A stretch of DNA of 11,747 nt from Deltaproteobacteria bacterium (GTDB taxonomy: Bacteria > Desulfobacterota_E > Deferrimicrobia > Deferrimicrobiales > Deferrimicrobiaceae). Within the stretch, counting starts at the first letter, position 1, and each line of letters opens with the position of its first letter. Location of the stretch: contig JAMDBZ010000048.1 in NCBI GenBank assembly GCA_023488945.1, positions 1 through 11,747 on the forward strand, given 5' to 3'. Below the pieces are notes generated by a model. That model worked only from the letters and a program-made list of their open reading frames with translations, had not been told where the DNA came from and searched no databases. Positions 6,881 to 11,747 of this stretch are shown here, piece after piece. A program made the translations under genes and the position numbers.

Positions 6881-7095
6881 GCCTTCAGCTCCTCTTCGGG
6901 CAGCGGCTCGAAGAACTCCTTCCCTACCCGCCCCTTCACAATCCCGGGCACACGGCTTGTTCCCTCGTCCAAAGGAACCAACCTCGCGTAAGGCTTGCCC
7001 GCCTTGGCCAGGATGATTTCCTCGCCGTCGTGCGCCCTCTTAAGCAACCGGGAAAGTTGCGTTTTCGCACTATGAACGTTGACGATCACGGGCAT
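6868..7095 (-). CDS. Phd/YefM-type antitoxin
   Basis: A 75-residue antitoxin that binds DNA through its N-terminus and neutralises the PIN toxin through its C-terminus. Seen: VNVHSAKTQLSRLLKRAHDGEEIILAKAGKPYARLVPL (about 5-42), the standard Phd/YefM N-terminal domain with the A-K-T-x-L-S-x-L-L and G-x-P-x-A-x-L-V-P signatures. A C-terminal toxin-binding tail follows (GKEFFEPLPEEELKAWGE). ATG 7095 has GAGG eight bases upstream. Its promoter with an apparent operator lies at 7124-7153. It is first in a two-gene operon with vapC. Confidence 0.9.
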   Translation of the reverse strand: MPVIVNVHSAKTQLSRLLKRAHDGEEIILAKAGKPYARLVPLDEGTSRVPGIVKGRVGKEFFEPLPEEELKAWGE

Positions 7096-7123
7096 ATCCC
7101 GAACCTCGCGTCTTATTAAGGTA

Positions 7124-7153
7124 AAAATAAACTAAGTCCTACGACTAAGTCAA
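7124..7153 (-). promoter_or_regulatory. Promoter with two operator-like repeats for the antitoxin/toxin operon
   Basis: On the minus strand TTGACT (7148-7153) is followed after 17 bases by TTATTT (7125-7130; TATTTT one base on is the alternative -10). ACTAAGTC occurs twice in direct orientation (7131-7138 and 7144-7151), one copy ending in the -35 box and the other beginning right beside the -10. Each copy contains the palindrome ACT-A-AGT, the second extended to GACT-A-AGTC. Repeated palindromes in the promoter spacer are what autorepression by a Phd-type antitoxin and its toxin complex uses. Confidence 0.7.
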
Positions 7154-7164
7154 TAACCGGTTGT

Positions 7165-7187
7165 CAGCGAATGGAACCGGAGGAGGG
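7165..7187 (+). repeat. Degenerate 23-base repeat, copy A
   Basis: CAGCGAATGGAACC then GGAGGAGGG. It matches copy B (7321-7343) at 18 of 23 positions by hand alignment. It lies between the antitoxin promoter and the DUF6036-like gene. Its nature is unknown. Confidence 0.4.
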
Positions 7188-7385
7188 ACGCGTGAAGCCG
7201 GGAGGGGTCGTCTCACGGATCAGCGGACGCGCAGGATCCCGGTCAGGATGATTAGGAACCGAGACGCGCGTGGACCTTCGGAATACGCGGATAGGGCGAA
7301 TCGCCACGCGGAACGACATTCAGTGCACGGAGCCTGAGGAGGGAGGGGCAATGCCGAAGCCGGGGGACGCCCGTCGGCCCCGACA
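7188..7385. other. Gene-free stretch between antitoxin operon and nucleotidyltransferase gene
   Basis: No convincing coding sequence was found. Short plus-strand reading frames exist but encode Arg/Pro-rich sequence without family features. Repeat copy B and polypurine runs are the only structure noticed. No clear terminator for the minus-strand nucleotidyltransferase gene was seen. Confidence 0.5.
7321..7343 (+). repeat. Degenerate 23-base repeat, copy B
   Basis: CAGTGCACGGAGCC, T, GAGGAGGG. The first 22 bases, plus the T before them, match copy C (11441-11463) at 22 of 23 positions, the single difference being T versus G. The two lie 4.1 kb apart in otherwise unrelated sequence. Confidence 0.6.
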
Positions 7386-7928
7386 TCAGCCGGATCGTCC
7401 CGTTGACCCGAATGCGCGGTCGATCAGGCGACGGATCCGACGGCGATTCGCCTCCGCCAAGGGCAGGTCGCGCAGCAGGGCCAGGAGGCGGCGCCGGCCG
7501 ATCCGGCCCGTTCGCACGAGCTCCTCGTTGAAGCGCAGATCCTTCTCACGACCGGCGGCGTATTTCGACAGGACAAGGTCGTGGAGGTCGAGGCACCACC
7601 CCGTGGCACCGCCGGTGTTCCCGCTTCGCACCGGAACGAGCCTCCGCTCCCACCCCTTCGGAAGAACTGCGGTGTCGTACCCCACGCCGTTGGCGTAGTA
7701 CCCGAAGGTGTCGTGGAAAAGGGACCCCTCGCCGATGGCCCCCTCGATGAGCTCCGCGCGTTCCGGCCTGTTCTTCGGGATGACGTCGGCATCGACCGAC
7801 ACGAGGAGGGAATGCGGAGCGTCGGGAAATGTCCCGAGGATCGCCTGGCTTCCGATGACGATGATCTCGGGGTCGTCCGCGATGCTGGCGGCGGCCCGGA
7901 TAACGTGCTCAAGCTCGCGGCGCTTCAA
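7386..7928 (-). CDS. DUF6036-like nucleotidyltransferase, likely toxin-antitoxin component
   Basis: A 180-residue protein that I recognise from memory as the DUF6036 nucleotidyltransferase type. Nucleotidyltransferase-fold features are seen: IIVIGSQAILG with G26-S27, the acidic pair D46-x-D48 in VSVDADVIPKN, then FGYYANGVGYDTAVLPKGWERRLVPV, and the helix DLVLSKYAAGREKDL (D117, K122, R127, K129, D130), a pattern shared with AbiEii/MenT-like enzymes. Those enzymes transfer nucleotides, for example to tRNA, to stop growth. Whether this protein does so is inference. Start TTG 7928 has GGAG seven bases upstream and overlaps the RHH gene by 20 bases, so the pair is translationally coupled. The C-terminus is Arg-rich (RRRIRRLIDRAFGS). 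It appears intact. No neighbour suggests another pathway. Confidence 0.8.
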   Translation of the reverse strand: MKRRELEHVIRAAASIADDPEIIVIGSQAILGTFPDAPHSLLVSVDADVIPKNRPERAELIEGAIGEGSLFHDTFGYYANGVGYDTAVLPKGWERRLVPVRSGNTGGATGWCLDLHDLVLSKYAAGREKDLRFNEELVRTGRIGRRRLLALLRDLPLAEANRRRIRRLIDRAFGSTGRSG

Positions 7929-8397
7929 AGAATCGTCTCCGCTCCTTCTGGGTCAGGACGCCGGTGAAGGGGGTCGAATGGCGCAGCCGGGCGGCCTCCT
8001 CCGAGGGATCGCACAGGACGCGAAGCGTCTCCGCGAGCCCCCGGTCGAGAATCGCCTCCCACTCGGCGAATGCCGAGACGTCGACGCCCAGCCGCCGCCA
8101 GCGGCGGATGTTGTCGCGCGCCGCATCGAGGAGGCGGGGATTGCGCCGGACCTTGTCGGCGATGGCGCGGTGCATGGCCAAGCTGCGCGCGTCGATCCGG
8201 GCATGGCCGGATCGACGCCTCGGCCTCGCATCCCGCCCACCGGCCGGCGCCGCGGACGGAACGGCTCCCATGCCCGCCTCCCCGGCGAGGTAGCGGGCAA
8301 TGGCCTCCTTCACGAGCCCGGACCGGCTCCTCCCGGTTTCCCGGCAGAGCCGATCGAGGCGGGCTTCCAGGTCGGGCGGCAGGCGGACCGACAACAC
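7909..8397 (-). CDS. Ribbon-helix-helix protein fused to DUF6036-partner domain, probable antitoxin
   Basis: A 162-residue protein in three parts. Residues 1-45 are a CopG/MetJ-type ribbon-helix-helix DNA-binding domain (LSVRLPPDLEARLDRLCRE, GRSRSGLVKEAIARYLAGE). Residues 46-70 are a low-complexity Ala/Gly/Arg linker. Residues 71-162 are helical, with LAMHRAIADKVRRNPRLLDAA, AEWEAILDRGLAETLRVL and DPSEEAARLRHSTPFTGVL. From memory, this last part is the conserved partner found upstream of DUF6036 nucleotidyltransferases. Start GTG 8397 follows GGAGGT by five bases. An 18-bp palindrome lies 13 bases upstream, suggesting autoregulation by the RHH domain. Function as antitoxin is inferred from gene order, the DNA-binding domain and the 20-base overlap with the enzyme gene. 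Confidence 0.78.
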   Translation of the reverse strand: MLSVRLPPDLEARLDRLCRETGRSRSGLVKEAIARYLAGEAGMGAVPSAAPAGGRDARPRRRSGHARIDARSLAMHRAIADKVRRNPRLLDAARDNIRRWRRLGVDVSAFAEWEAILDRGLAETLRVLCDPSEEAARLRHSTPFTGVLTQKERRRFFEAPRA

Positions 8398-8410
8398 GGG
8401 GCACCTCCGT

Positions 8411-8428
8411 TGTCATACACGTATGACA
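8411..8428. promoter_or_regulatory. 18-bp palindromic operator upstream of the RHH gene
   Basis: TGTCATAC-AC-GTATGACA is a perfect eight-base inverted repeat with a two-base spacer, ending 13 bases before GTG 8397 on the minus strand. Ribbon-helix-helix regulators bind such short palindromes, and the adjacent gene encodes one. No convincing -35/-10 pair was identified around it. Confidence 0.7.
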
Positions 8429-8795
8429 TTCTCGCGCATTCGGGCGGAAGGCGCAAGGGCACGGAAACATCTCATCTCGAAAAGACGAATCCAGGAACGC
8501 CCGGAAGCCCGAAGGGAAAGAAAGGGCCGGGCGGGGCTCGATGCGTTTTCCGCGCGGAGGAAAACCGCGGACCAGATCGTCGTCACGCGCGACCGCCTTG
8601 CTCTGGAAGGCCCCCGGGGTTTCGTACCGCTCGAACTCTTTCTCGGATAAGGTGTACGGCGGGAACGAGAGCTGCGATCGGCAAGGGTTCCAGGTCCGCC
8701 CAACTTCGACACTTGAAGCTCGATTCTTCACTCGGAGGAGTTGATTTCACTGGAGTTTCCCCGCGATTTCCGCCAACCTTTGTAGTACATATACA
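8429..8795. other. Intergenic stretch with possible decayed coding sequence
   Basis: No intact gene is seen. On the minus strand, about 8540-8690, one frame reads FPPYTLSEKEFERYETPGAF then QSKAVARDDDLVRGF, with codons mostly ending in G or C. It is open but lacks a convincing start with a ribosome site, and runs on into the operator and RHH gene in another frame. It may be a remnant of a lost gene. I do not recognise the family. The rest shows nothing identifiable except the inverted repeat at 8780-8796. Confidence 0.35.
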
Positions 8796-8796
8796 A
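8780..8796. other. Inverted repeat TTGTA/TACAA
   Basis: TTGTA (8780-8784) and TACAA (8792-8796) flank GTACATA in a small AT-rich patch within otherwise GC-richer sequence. It directly abuts the ATPase gene fragment. It may be a relic operator or a junction feature. The arms are only five bases long. Confidence 0.3.
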
Positions 8797-8882
8797 TGAT
8801 CGGCGGCGATCTTGAGCATCTGCGACGGGTCTTCGAGCCGATGGATCTCGTCGAGGACGATCCGGCGCCCCTTCAGCTGAAC
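8796..8882 (-). pseudogene. Fragment of an AAA ATPase (Walker B region), remnant
   Basis: Twenty-nine codons read LKGRRIVLDEIHRLEDPSQ then MLKIAADH. This matches, from memory, the Walker B segment (hydrophobic strand then D-E) of AAA_14/DUF4143-type ATPases. A stop codon (TAA, 8885-8883) stands immediately upstream in frame, and family similarity is lost immediately downstream. Neither a Walker A part nor a C-terminal domain is found nearby. It is therefore a short relic, not a gene. It marks the sharp change from GC-rich to AT-richer DNA at about 8883. The intact ATPase at 10010-11257 is a different subtype (VFLFADEVQAV), so this is not a local duplicate. Confidence 0.6.
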
Positions 8883-8912
8883 TTATATTGAATCACTCGA
8901 AAAGGAACAACC

Positions 8913-9347
8913 CTATAAGGACTTCCTTGAAATATAATCTTCGATTTCTTTTACGTACCGAGGATACAGTTCTTCGGCAATTCTTACGGCATCCAGCACC
9001 AACGAATGCTCAAGGAGGTCATATTCATGCACAAGCCTGTTTCTCAGTCCCGCAGACGGCGCAAGTTTTTCTGCAAGGTCTTTAGAAATTACATTGAGTT
9101 CTCCTGCTCTCAGAAAGCTTTCATAGTAATCGTCAGGCACCGCGCGGCCCGATTGCACGATAATATGGGTATTTATGTCAATGGCAGCCTCGATTATTTC
9201 CTGAAGAAGCCTCTCTGTGGCTTTCCTTTTATAGAGATCCGAAACATATTCATCTTTCGTCATGTCCCTTATAGGCTCAAGGGCTATCAGATCTTCTACC
9301 ATCACAACAAGTTTCCTTCTGATAACCTCTCCTTCCAGGGGGCTCAT
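8913..9347 (-). CDS. hepT: HepT-like HEPN ribonuclease toxin
   Basis: A 144-residue HEPN-domain (DUF86/HepT family) protein. In characterised pairs HepT is an RNase toxin, and its partner MntA silences it by adding AMP residues to the Tyr of the RX4HXY motif. That motif is present and intact: R102-N-R-L-V-H107-E-Y109. The rest is all-helical, including KATERLLQEIIEAAIDIN (42-59), the usual HepT core helix. I chose ATG 9347 because it overlaps the MntA stop as ATGA. A longer frame to 9443 would add residues that only mirror mntA. GC is clearly lower than in flanking genes (27/60 in the row starting at 9181), pointing to separate acquisition. The gene ends at TAG 8913 close to the ATPase fragment. 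Confidence 0.88.
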   Translation of the reverse strand: MSPLEGEVIRRKLVVMVEDLIALEPIRDMTKDEYVSDLYKRKATERLLQEIIEAAIDINTHIIVQSGRAVPDDYYESFLRAGELNVISKDLAEKLAPSAGLRNRLVHEYDLLEHSLVLDAVRIAEELYPRYVKEIEDYISRKSL

Positions 9348-9766
9348 ACAATCCCTCTCGCTTCGAGAAACCGCCTGATTGATCTTGACTGCCCGGACCG
9401 CAGTTTCTTCGTATCGACATACCTCCTGAATGCGAGTGAACAAAACTCATTGAATATGCCGGGACATCTCTCATAGAGAAGCCTTCCGCTCTTGACCACA
9501 GAATACCGCAAGAGAGGACTTGTGTATTTAAGGTCGACCACGTCGACATCATCGTTATGGAGGAGACTTGTCACCCTATTCGTGAGGGCCAGGATGTCCA
9601 CAGGTTTGTCAAAAAGAAAGGCAAGGTCAATATCGCTTCGACTGTGCACTCGCCCCGACGCGGCAGATCCGAACAACAGAACAAGTTGCAATCCTTCCTC
9701 CTTAAAAAGGGGCGAAAGGACCTCGCTGAGTTCTTCAGGATCAGTAATCGCAGGCTTTTTTATCAT
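9344..9766 (-). CDS. mntA: MntA-like minimal nucleotidyltransferase antitoxin
   Basis: A 140-residue minimal nucleotidyltransferase, which in characterised pairs AMPylates HepT to neutralise it. Seen: the defining GSX10DXD motif (G33-S34, then D45-I-D47, in LLFGSAASGRVHSRSDIDLA) and a third acidic candidate D78 in DVVDLKYTSPLLRYSV. The C-terminal helix contains SVVKSGRLLYER. Start ATG 9766 has no clear ribosome site. It precedes hepT with a 4-base ATGA overlap, so the pair is translationally coupled. The order antitoxin then toxin matches known mntA-hepT operons. AT-richer composition is shared with hepT. Confidence 0.88.
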   Translation of the reverse strand: MIKKPAITDPEELSEVLSPLFKEEGLQLVLLFGSAASGRVHSRSDIDLAFLFDKPVDILALTNRVTSLLHNDDVDVVDLKYTSPLLRYSVVKSGRLLYERCPGIFNEFCSLAFRRYVDTKKLRSGQSRSIRRFLEARGIV

Positions 9767-10009
9767 AGAATGATTTTTTCATAATCCAATGGCAAAAGCA
9801 ATTGTTTAAAAATTCCGCCTGATCAAATCCCGGAAAAACCTATTCCGAGGAGGCCATCCCGGCGGGCAATCCGGCCAGCCACGCAAGATCCTGCGGATAC
9901 CCGTCAGCCGAACCATTATGCTTCGACGCACTTCCACTCGGGCAAATTATCAATTCAATTTCCAATCCGTCAACCAAGCCGGTCAGTCATAGAAGAAACG
10001 GCCCCCTTT
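9767..10009. other. Intergenic region upstream of mntA
   Basis: It is AT-rich from 9767 to about 9830, probably holding the mntA promoter, but no -35/-10 pair at good spacing stood out. From 9840 it becomes GC-richer and contains the short minus-strand reading frame listed separately. The 3' end of the ATPase gene has a small CCCTT/AAGGG hairpin over its stop codon without a clear T-run. Confidence 0.4.
9840..9977 (-). CDS. Possible small ORF or gene remnant of unknown function
   Basis: A 45-codon frame starts at TTG (9977; a second TTG at 9965) and ends at TAG 9840. It reads LEIELIICPSGSASKHNGS then ADGYPQDLAWLAGLPAG. The sequence is not low-complexity, unlike the shadow frames typical of this GC-rich DNA, but has no ribosome site and no recognised family. 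It could be the decayed 3' end of a gene lost between the ATPase and mntA genes. Confidence 0.2.
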   Translation of the reverse strand: MVDGLEIELIICPSGSASKHNGSADGYPQDLAWLAGLPAGMASSE

Positions 10010-11257
10010 TCAAGGGTTAAGCGTCAGGTCCCAGAGGGGGGCAAACCGGACTTCGCAGCCTCCGACCTTCTCCCGTGATTCGAAGCCTCGCGTCGCGACA
10101 AGCGCCCTCGGAGGACGATGCTTCCGGATGAAAGACCGCAGCCCGTCCAACCGGTCGTCGCCCATCCCGATCCTGTCGACGAATTTGGCCTCCACCGGCA
10201 AAGGGCCGTCGGGCGTCTTCACCACGAAATCGACCTCCTTGTCCCGTTCGAAGAAATGGAAAAATTCGGCCCGGCCTGCCCGCAGGATCTGGAAGCAGAC
10301 GTTTCCCGCGACCGCCCCTTCATCCCGATAACCGGTGAGCGCATTCCGCATGCCCGCATCGAAGAAATAATACTTCGCCTCCGCATAGATCCGCTCGTTC
10401 ACGGAAGGCGAGAACTTCTCCACCCGCTGCAGGATGAACGCTTCCTCCAGAAAATGAAGATAGTCCCTCACCGTGTCCACTGTTACGCGCAGGATGTTCT
10501 TCAGCTTGGTATAAGAGGTCCTCGACCCCAGCCGGTTCGCCATCAGCACGAGCAGATCGTCCATCACCCTGGGGTGCTTGATCCCGTGGACCGAAACGAT
10601 GTCGCGATAGACGGTGCTCTTCAGGAGGGCGGGCAGATACTCGGGGTTCCCCCGCAGCACGTATTCCGGGTATCCACCGACACGAAGATATTCCTCGAAC
10701 CGTGTCAAACAAAGGTGGGGGTCTCTTTCCGAAATGCTTGTTCCGCGAAACGAGAGGAACTCGGCAAAATCCAGAGGAAATATTTCCACCTCGATCATAC
10801 GCCCCGTGAGGTGGGCGGCCCGGTTCCGGAACACGCCAGCGGAAGAACCGGAAAGGAAGATCTTCACCTTTTCCAGGTCGTAGAGGTTTTTCACCTGAAG
10901 GTCGAAGGACGGGACCGCCTGGACCTCGTCGGCGAAGAGGAAGACCTGCTCTTCCCTCGTCAGGCCGTGAATCGCGCGATATTCCGCCAGGAGGTCCGCC
11001 AGGGGGGTCGCTCCGATAACGGGATGATCTCCGAGCAGGAAAAGGATCCGCCGGGGTTCGATACCGGATTCCAGGAGCGCCCGCACGGTCTGCCGCAGAA
11101 GATACGTTTTCCCGACGCGCCGAGGCCCCACCAGGAGGATCACGCCGGGATCGGGCAACAACTCACGGATCTTATTCATGAACCTGGGGCGTGCCAGCCC
11201 GGAATCAAATGCAAGGCCGGTCCACCATGGGTTCATCAGATGTAGGAGTTCGCGCAT
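10010..11257 (-). CDS. AAA ATPase with DUF4143 domain
   Basis: A 415-residue predicted ATPase of the AAA_14 plus DUF4143 architecture, common in accessory regions. Its cellular role is not established. Seen: Walker A GPRRVGKT (44-51), Walker B VFLFADE (105-111), sensor-like FLSGSSA (134-140), LTGR (150-153) and FPLDFAEFLSF (160-170). In the middle is a winged-helix-like stretch around SRTSYTKLKNILRVTVDTVRDYL and then FILQRVEKF. The DUF4143 C-terminus ends in KEVDFVVKTPDGPLPVEAK, a D...ExK arrangement like the PD-(D/E)xK nuclease fold. Length is within the usual range for the family. ATG 11257 has AAGGA about seven bases upstream, and a near-consensus promoter lies 29 bases further back. It is monocistronic. 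No partner gene is adjacent within the window. Confidence 0.9.
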   Translation of the reverse strand: MRELLHLMNPWWTGLAFDSGLARPRFMNKIRELLPDPGVILLVGPRRVGKTYLLRQTVRALLESGIEPRRILFLLGDHPVIGATPLADLLAEYRAIHGLTREEQVFLFADEVQAVPSFDLQVKNLYDLEKVKIFLSGSSAGVFRNRAAHLTGRMIEVEIFPLDFAEFLSFRGTSISERDPHLCLTRFEEYLRVGGYPEYVLRGNPEYLPALLKSTVYRDIVSVHGIKHPRVMDDLLVLMANRLGSRTSYTKLKNILRVTVDTVRDYLHFLEEAFILQRVEKFSPSVNERIYAEAKYYFFDAGMRNALTGYRDEGAVAGNVCFQILRAGRAEFFHFFERDKEVDFVVKTPDGPLPVEAKFVDRIGMGDDRLDGLRSFIRKHRPPRALVATRGFESREKVGGCEVRFAPLWDLTLNP

Positions 11258-11285
11258 CCGTTATCCTTATTTCTATTTGCAATCT

Positions 11286-11314
11286 AAAATAATGACTATA
11301 TTTTCGATTGTCAA
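11286..11314 (-). promoter_or_regulatory. Sigma70-type promoter of the DUF4143 ATPase gene
   Basis: On the minus strand TTGACA (11309-11314, perfect -35) is followed after exactly 17 bases by TATTTT (11286-11291, -10). The region is AT-rich amid GC-rich DNA. The predicted start leaves a leader of about 20 bases containing AAGGA before ATG 11257. Confidence 0.7.
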
Positions 11315-11604
11315 CAGAAATGCATGTTTTTCAATCGAGACCGGCAAAGACATCCCGAAGCAGGTAAAGGGGACCGGCTGTTCGCGATCCCGACGGACCT
11401 CGTGATCTCGTGACTTTCGACGGGAGGGCGAAAAAGCCCGTCAGTGCACGGAGCCGGAGGAGGCAGATGAGGGAGGGGGGAAACCTTGCGGGGGGAAAAA
11501 CGCGAGGGGCAGTGGGAGGAGGCGCTCAGCGGGAAAGGGATCTTTTCGATCTTGGGCGAGTCACGCAGACCCGCTCCGGATGCCGGGAAAATACGTGGCT
11601 GCCC
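11315..11604. other. Gene-free, G-rich stretch upstream of the ATPase gene
   Basis: No convincing gene is seen. On the plus strand a 29-codon frame (11324-11413) ends GDRLFAIPTDLVIS, with GC-ending codons but no ribosome site; it may be a remnant 3' end. From about 11447 to 11555 the plus strand is strongly purine- and G-rich. It has runs of GGG, GGGGGG, GGGGGG and GGGG (about 11470-11516). Repeat copy C is at 11442-11464. Confidence 0.4.
11442..11464 (+). repeat. Degenerate 23-base repeat, copy C
   Basis: CAGTGCACGGAGCC, G, GAGGAGGC. It is nearly identical to copy B. Just before it, GACGGG and CCCGTC (about 11419-11442) can pair around an A-rich loop, a feature not seen at copies A and B. 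Confidence 0.55.
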
Positions 11605-11747
11605 TTATGTCGCACTTGTTGAAACCCCAAAGGTAAAGCTTCCCTCGTCTTCCATGTCCCGAGAGCGTCCATCGACGCTCAGTCCGTGGAAAGCATAGTC
11701 GGGGGTATATCCCTTCACCAACGCGTCGAGGCCGCGGATGACGCCGG
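11605..11747 (-). CDS. Possible C-terminal fragment of an unknown protein (cut by right edge)
   Basis: An open frame enters from the right edge and ends at TAA (11607-11605). The last 47 residues include GLDALVKGYTPDYAFHGLSV and MEDEGSFTFGVSTSAT. It is not low-complexity and codons mostly end in G or C in the edge-proximal part. No family is recognised. Frames of this length arise by chance in GC-rich DNA, so support is weak. If real, the gene is upstream of the ATPase on the same strand. Confidence 0.35.
   Translation of the reverse strand, partial: GVIRGLDALVKGYTPDYAFHGLSVDGRSRDMEDEGSFTFGVSTSAT

Noticed and set aside
7708..8799. Plus-strand open frame of 363 codons
   Set aside because: Crosses the oppositely oriented RHH and nucleotidyltransferase genes, no family features and no ribosome site.
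8883..9840. Target-site duplication or attachment repeats flanking the low-GC HepT/MntA segment
   Set aside because: I compared both edges by eye and found no shared direct repeat of useful length.
10118..11245. Plus-strand open frame of 375 codons over the ATPase gene
   Set aside because: Shadow of the ATPase, whose Walker motifs, promoter and ribosome site are all on the minus strand.
7165..11464. CRISPR array from the repeated 23-mer
   Set aside because: Only three diverged copies with irregular spacing of 156 bases and 4.1 kb, and no cas genes.
1..11747. tRNA, rRNA or known riboswitch
   Set aside because: No cloverleaf, rRNA-like or recognised riboswitch core was seen on either strand by eye.

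Overview
The window is high-GC DNA (one hand-counted row inside the YjbH gene is 45/60 G+C). It comes from a Gram-negative bacterium, because it encodes an outer-membrane YjbH-type barrel and several signal peptides. The composition and gene style fit a Deltaproteobacteria/Desulfobacterota-like lineage, but that placement is inference.

Left half (1-6435): surface polysaccharide genes. On the minus strand, UDP-glucose 6-dehydrogenase (951-2303) is followed by a long-form glucose-1-phosphate thymidylyltransferase (820 down to the left edge, truncated). Together they supply UDP-glucuronate and dTDP-glucose. Divergent from them, on the plus strand, run a two-SLBB-domain GfcC/YjbG-like periplasmic protein, a YjbH-family outer-membrane protein overlapping it by GTGA, a small exported Pro-rich protein with a Gly-rich tail, and a small secreted or anchored protein that looks NTF2-like. 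This resembles a rearranged yjbEFGH/gfc exopolysaccharide locus. A good sigma70-like promoter with an inverted repeat in its spacer lies in the last codons of the YjbH gene, ahead of the small protein.

Right half (6485-11747): an accessory islet of toxin-antitoxin-like modules, all on the minus strand and convergent with the polysaccharide genes. From left to right: a VapC PIN toxin with a Phd/YefM antitoxin (6485-7095); a DUF6036-like nucleotidyltransferase with a ribbon-helix-helix partner (7386-8397); a HepT/MntA HEPN-nucleotidyltransferase pair of clearly lower GC (8913-9766); and an AAA ATPase of the DUF4143 type (10010-11257). The first two modules carry palindromic or repeated sites at their promoters or leaders that look like autoregulatory operators, and the ATPase has a near-consensus promoter. 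Between the modules lie gene debris (an ATPase Walker-B fragment at 8796-8882), a degenerate 23-base repeat present three times, and a G-rich stretch near the right end.

Nothing here is certain to be a new system. The items most worth following are the YjbH locus with its own internal promoter, the RHH-fused partner of the DUF6036 nucleotidyltransferase with its 18-bp palindrome, and the dispersed 23-base repeat.
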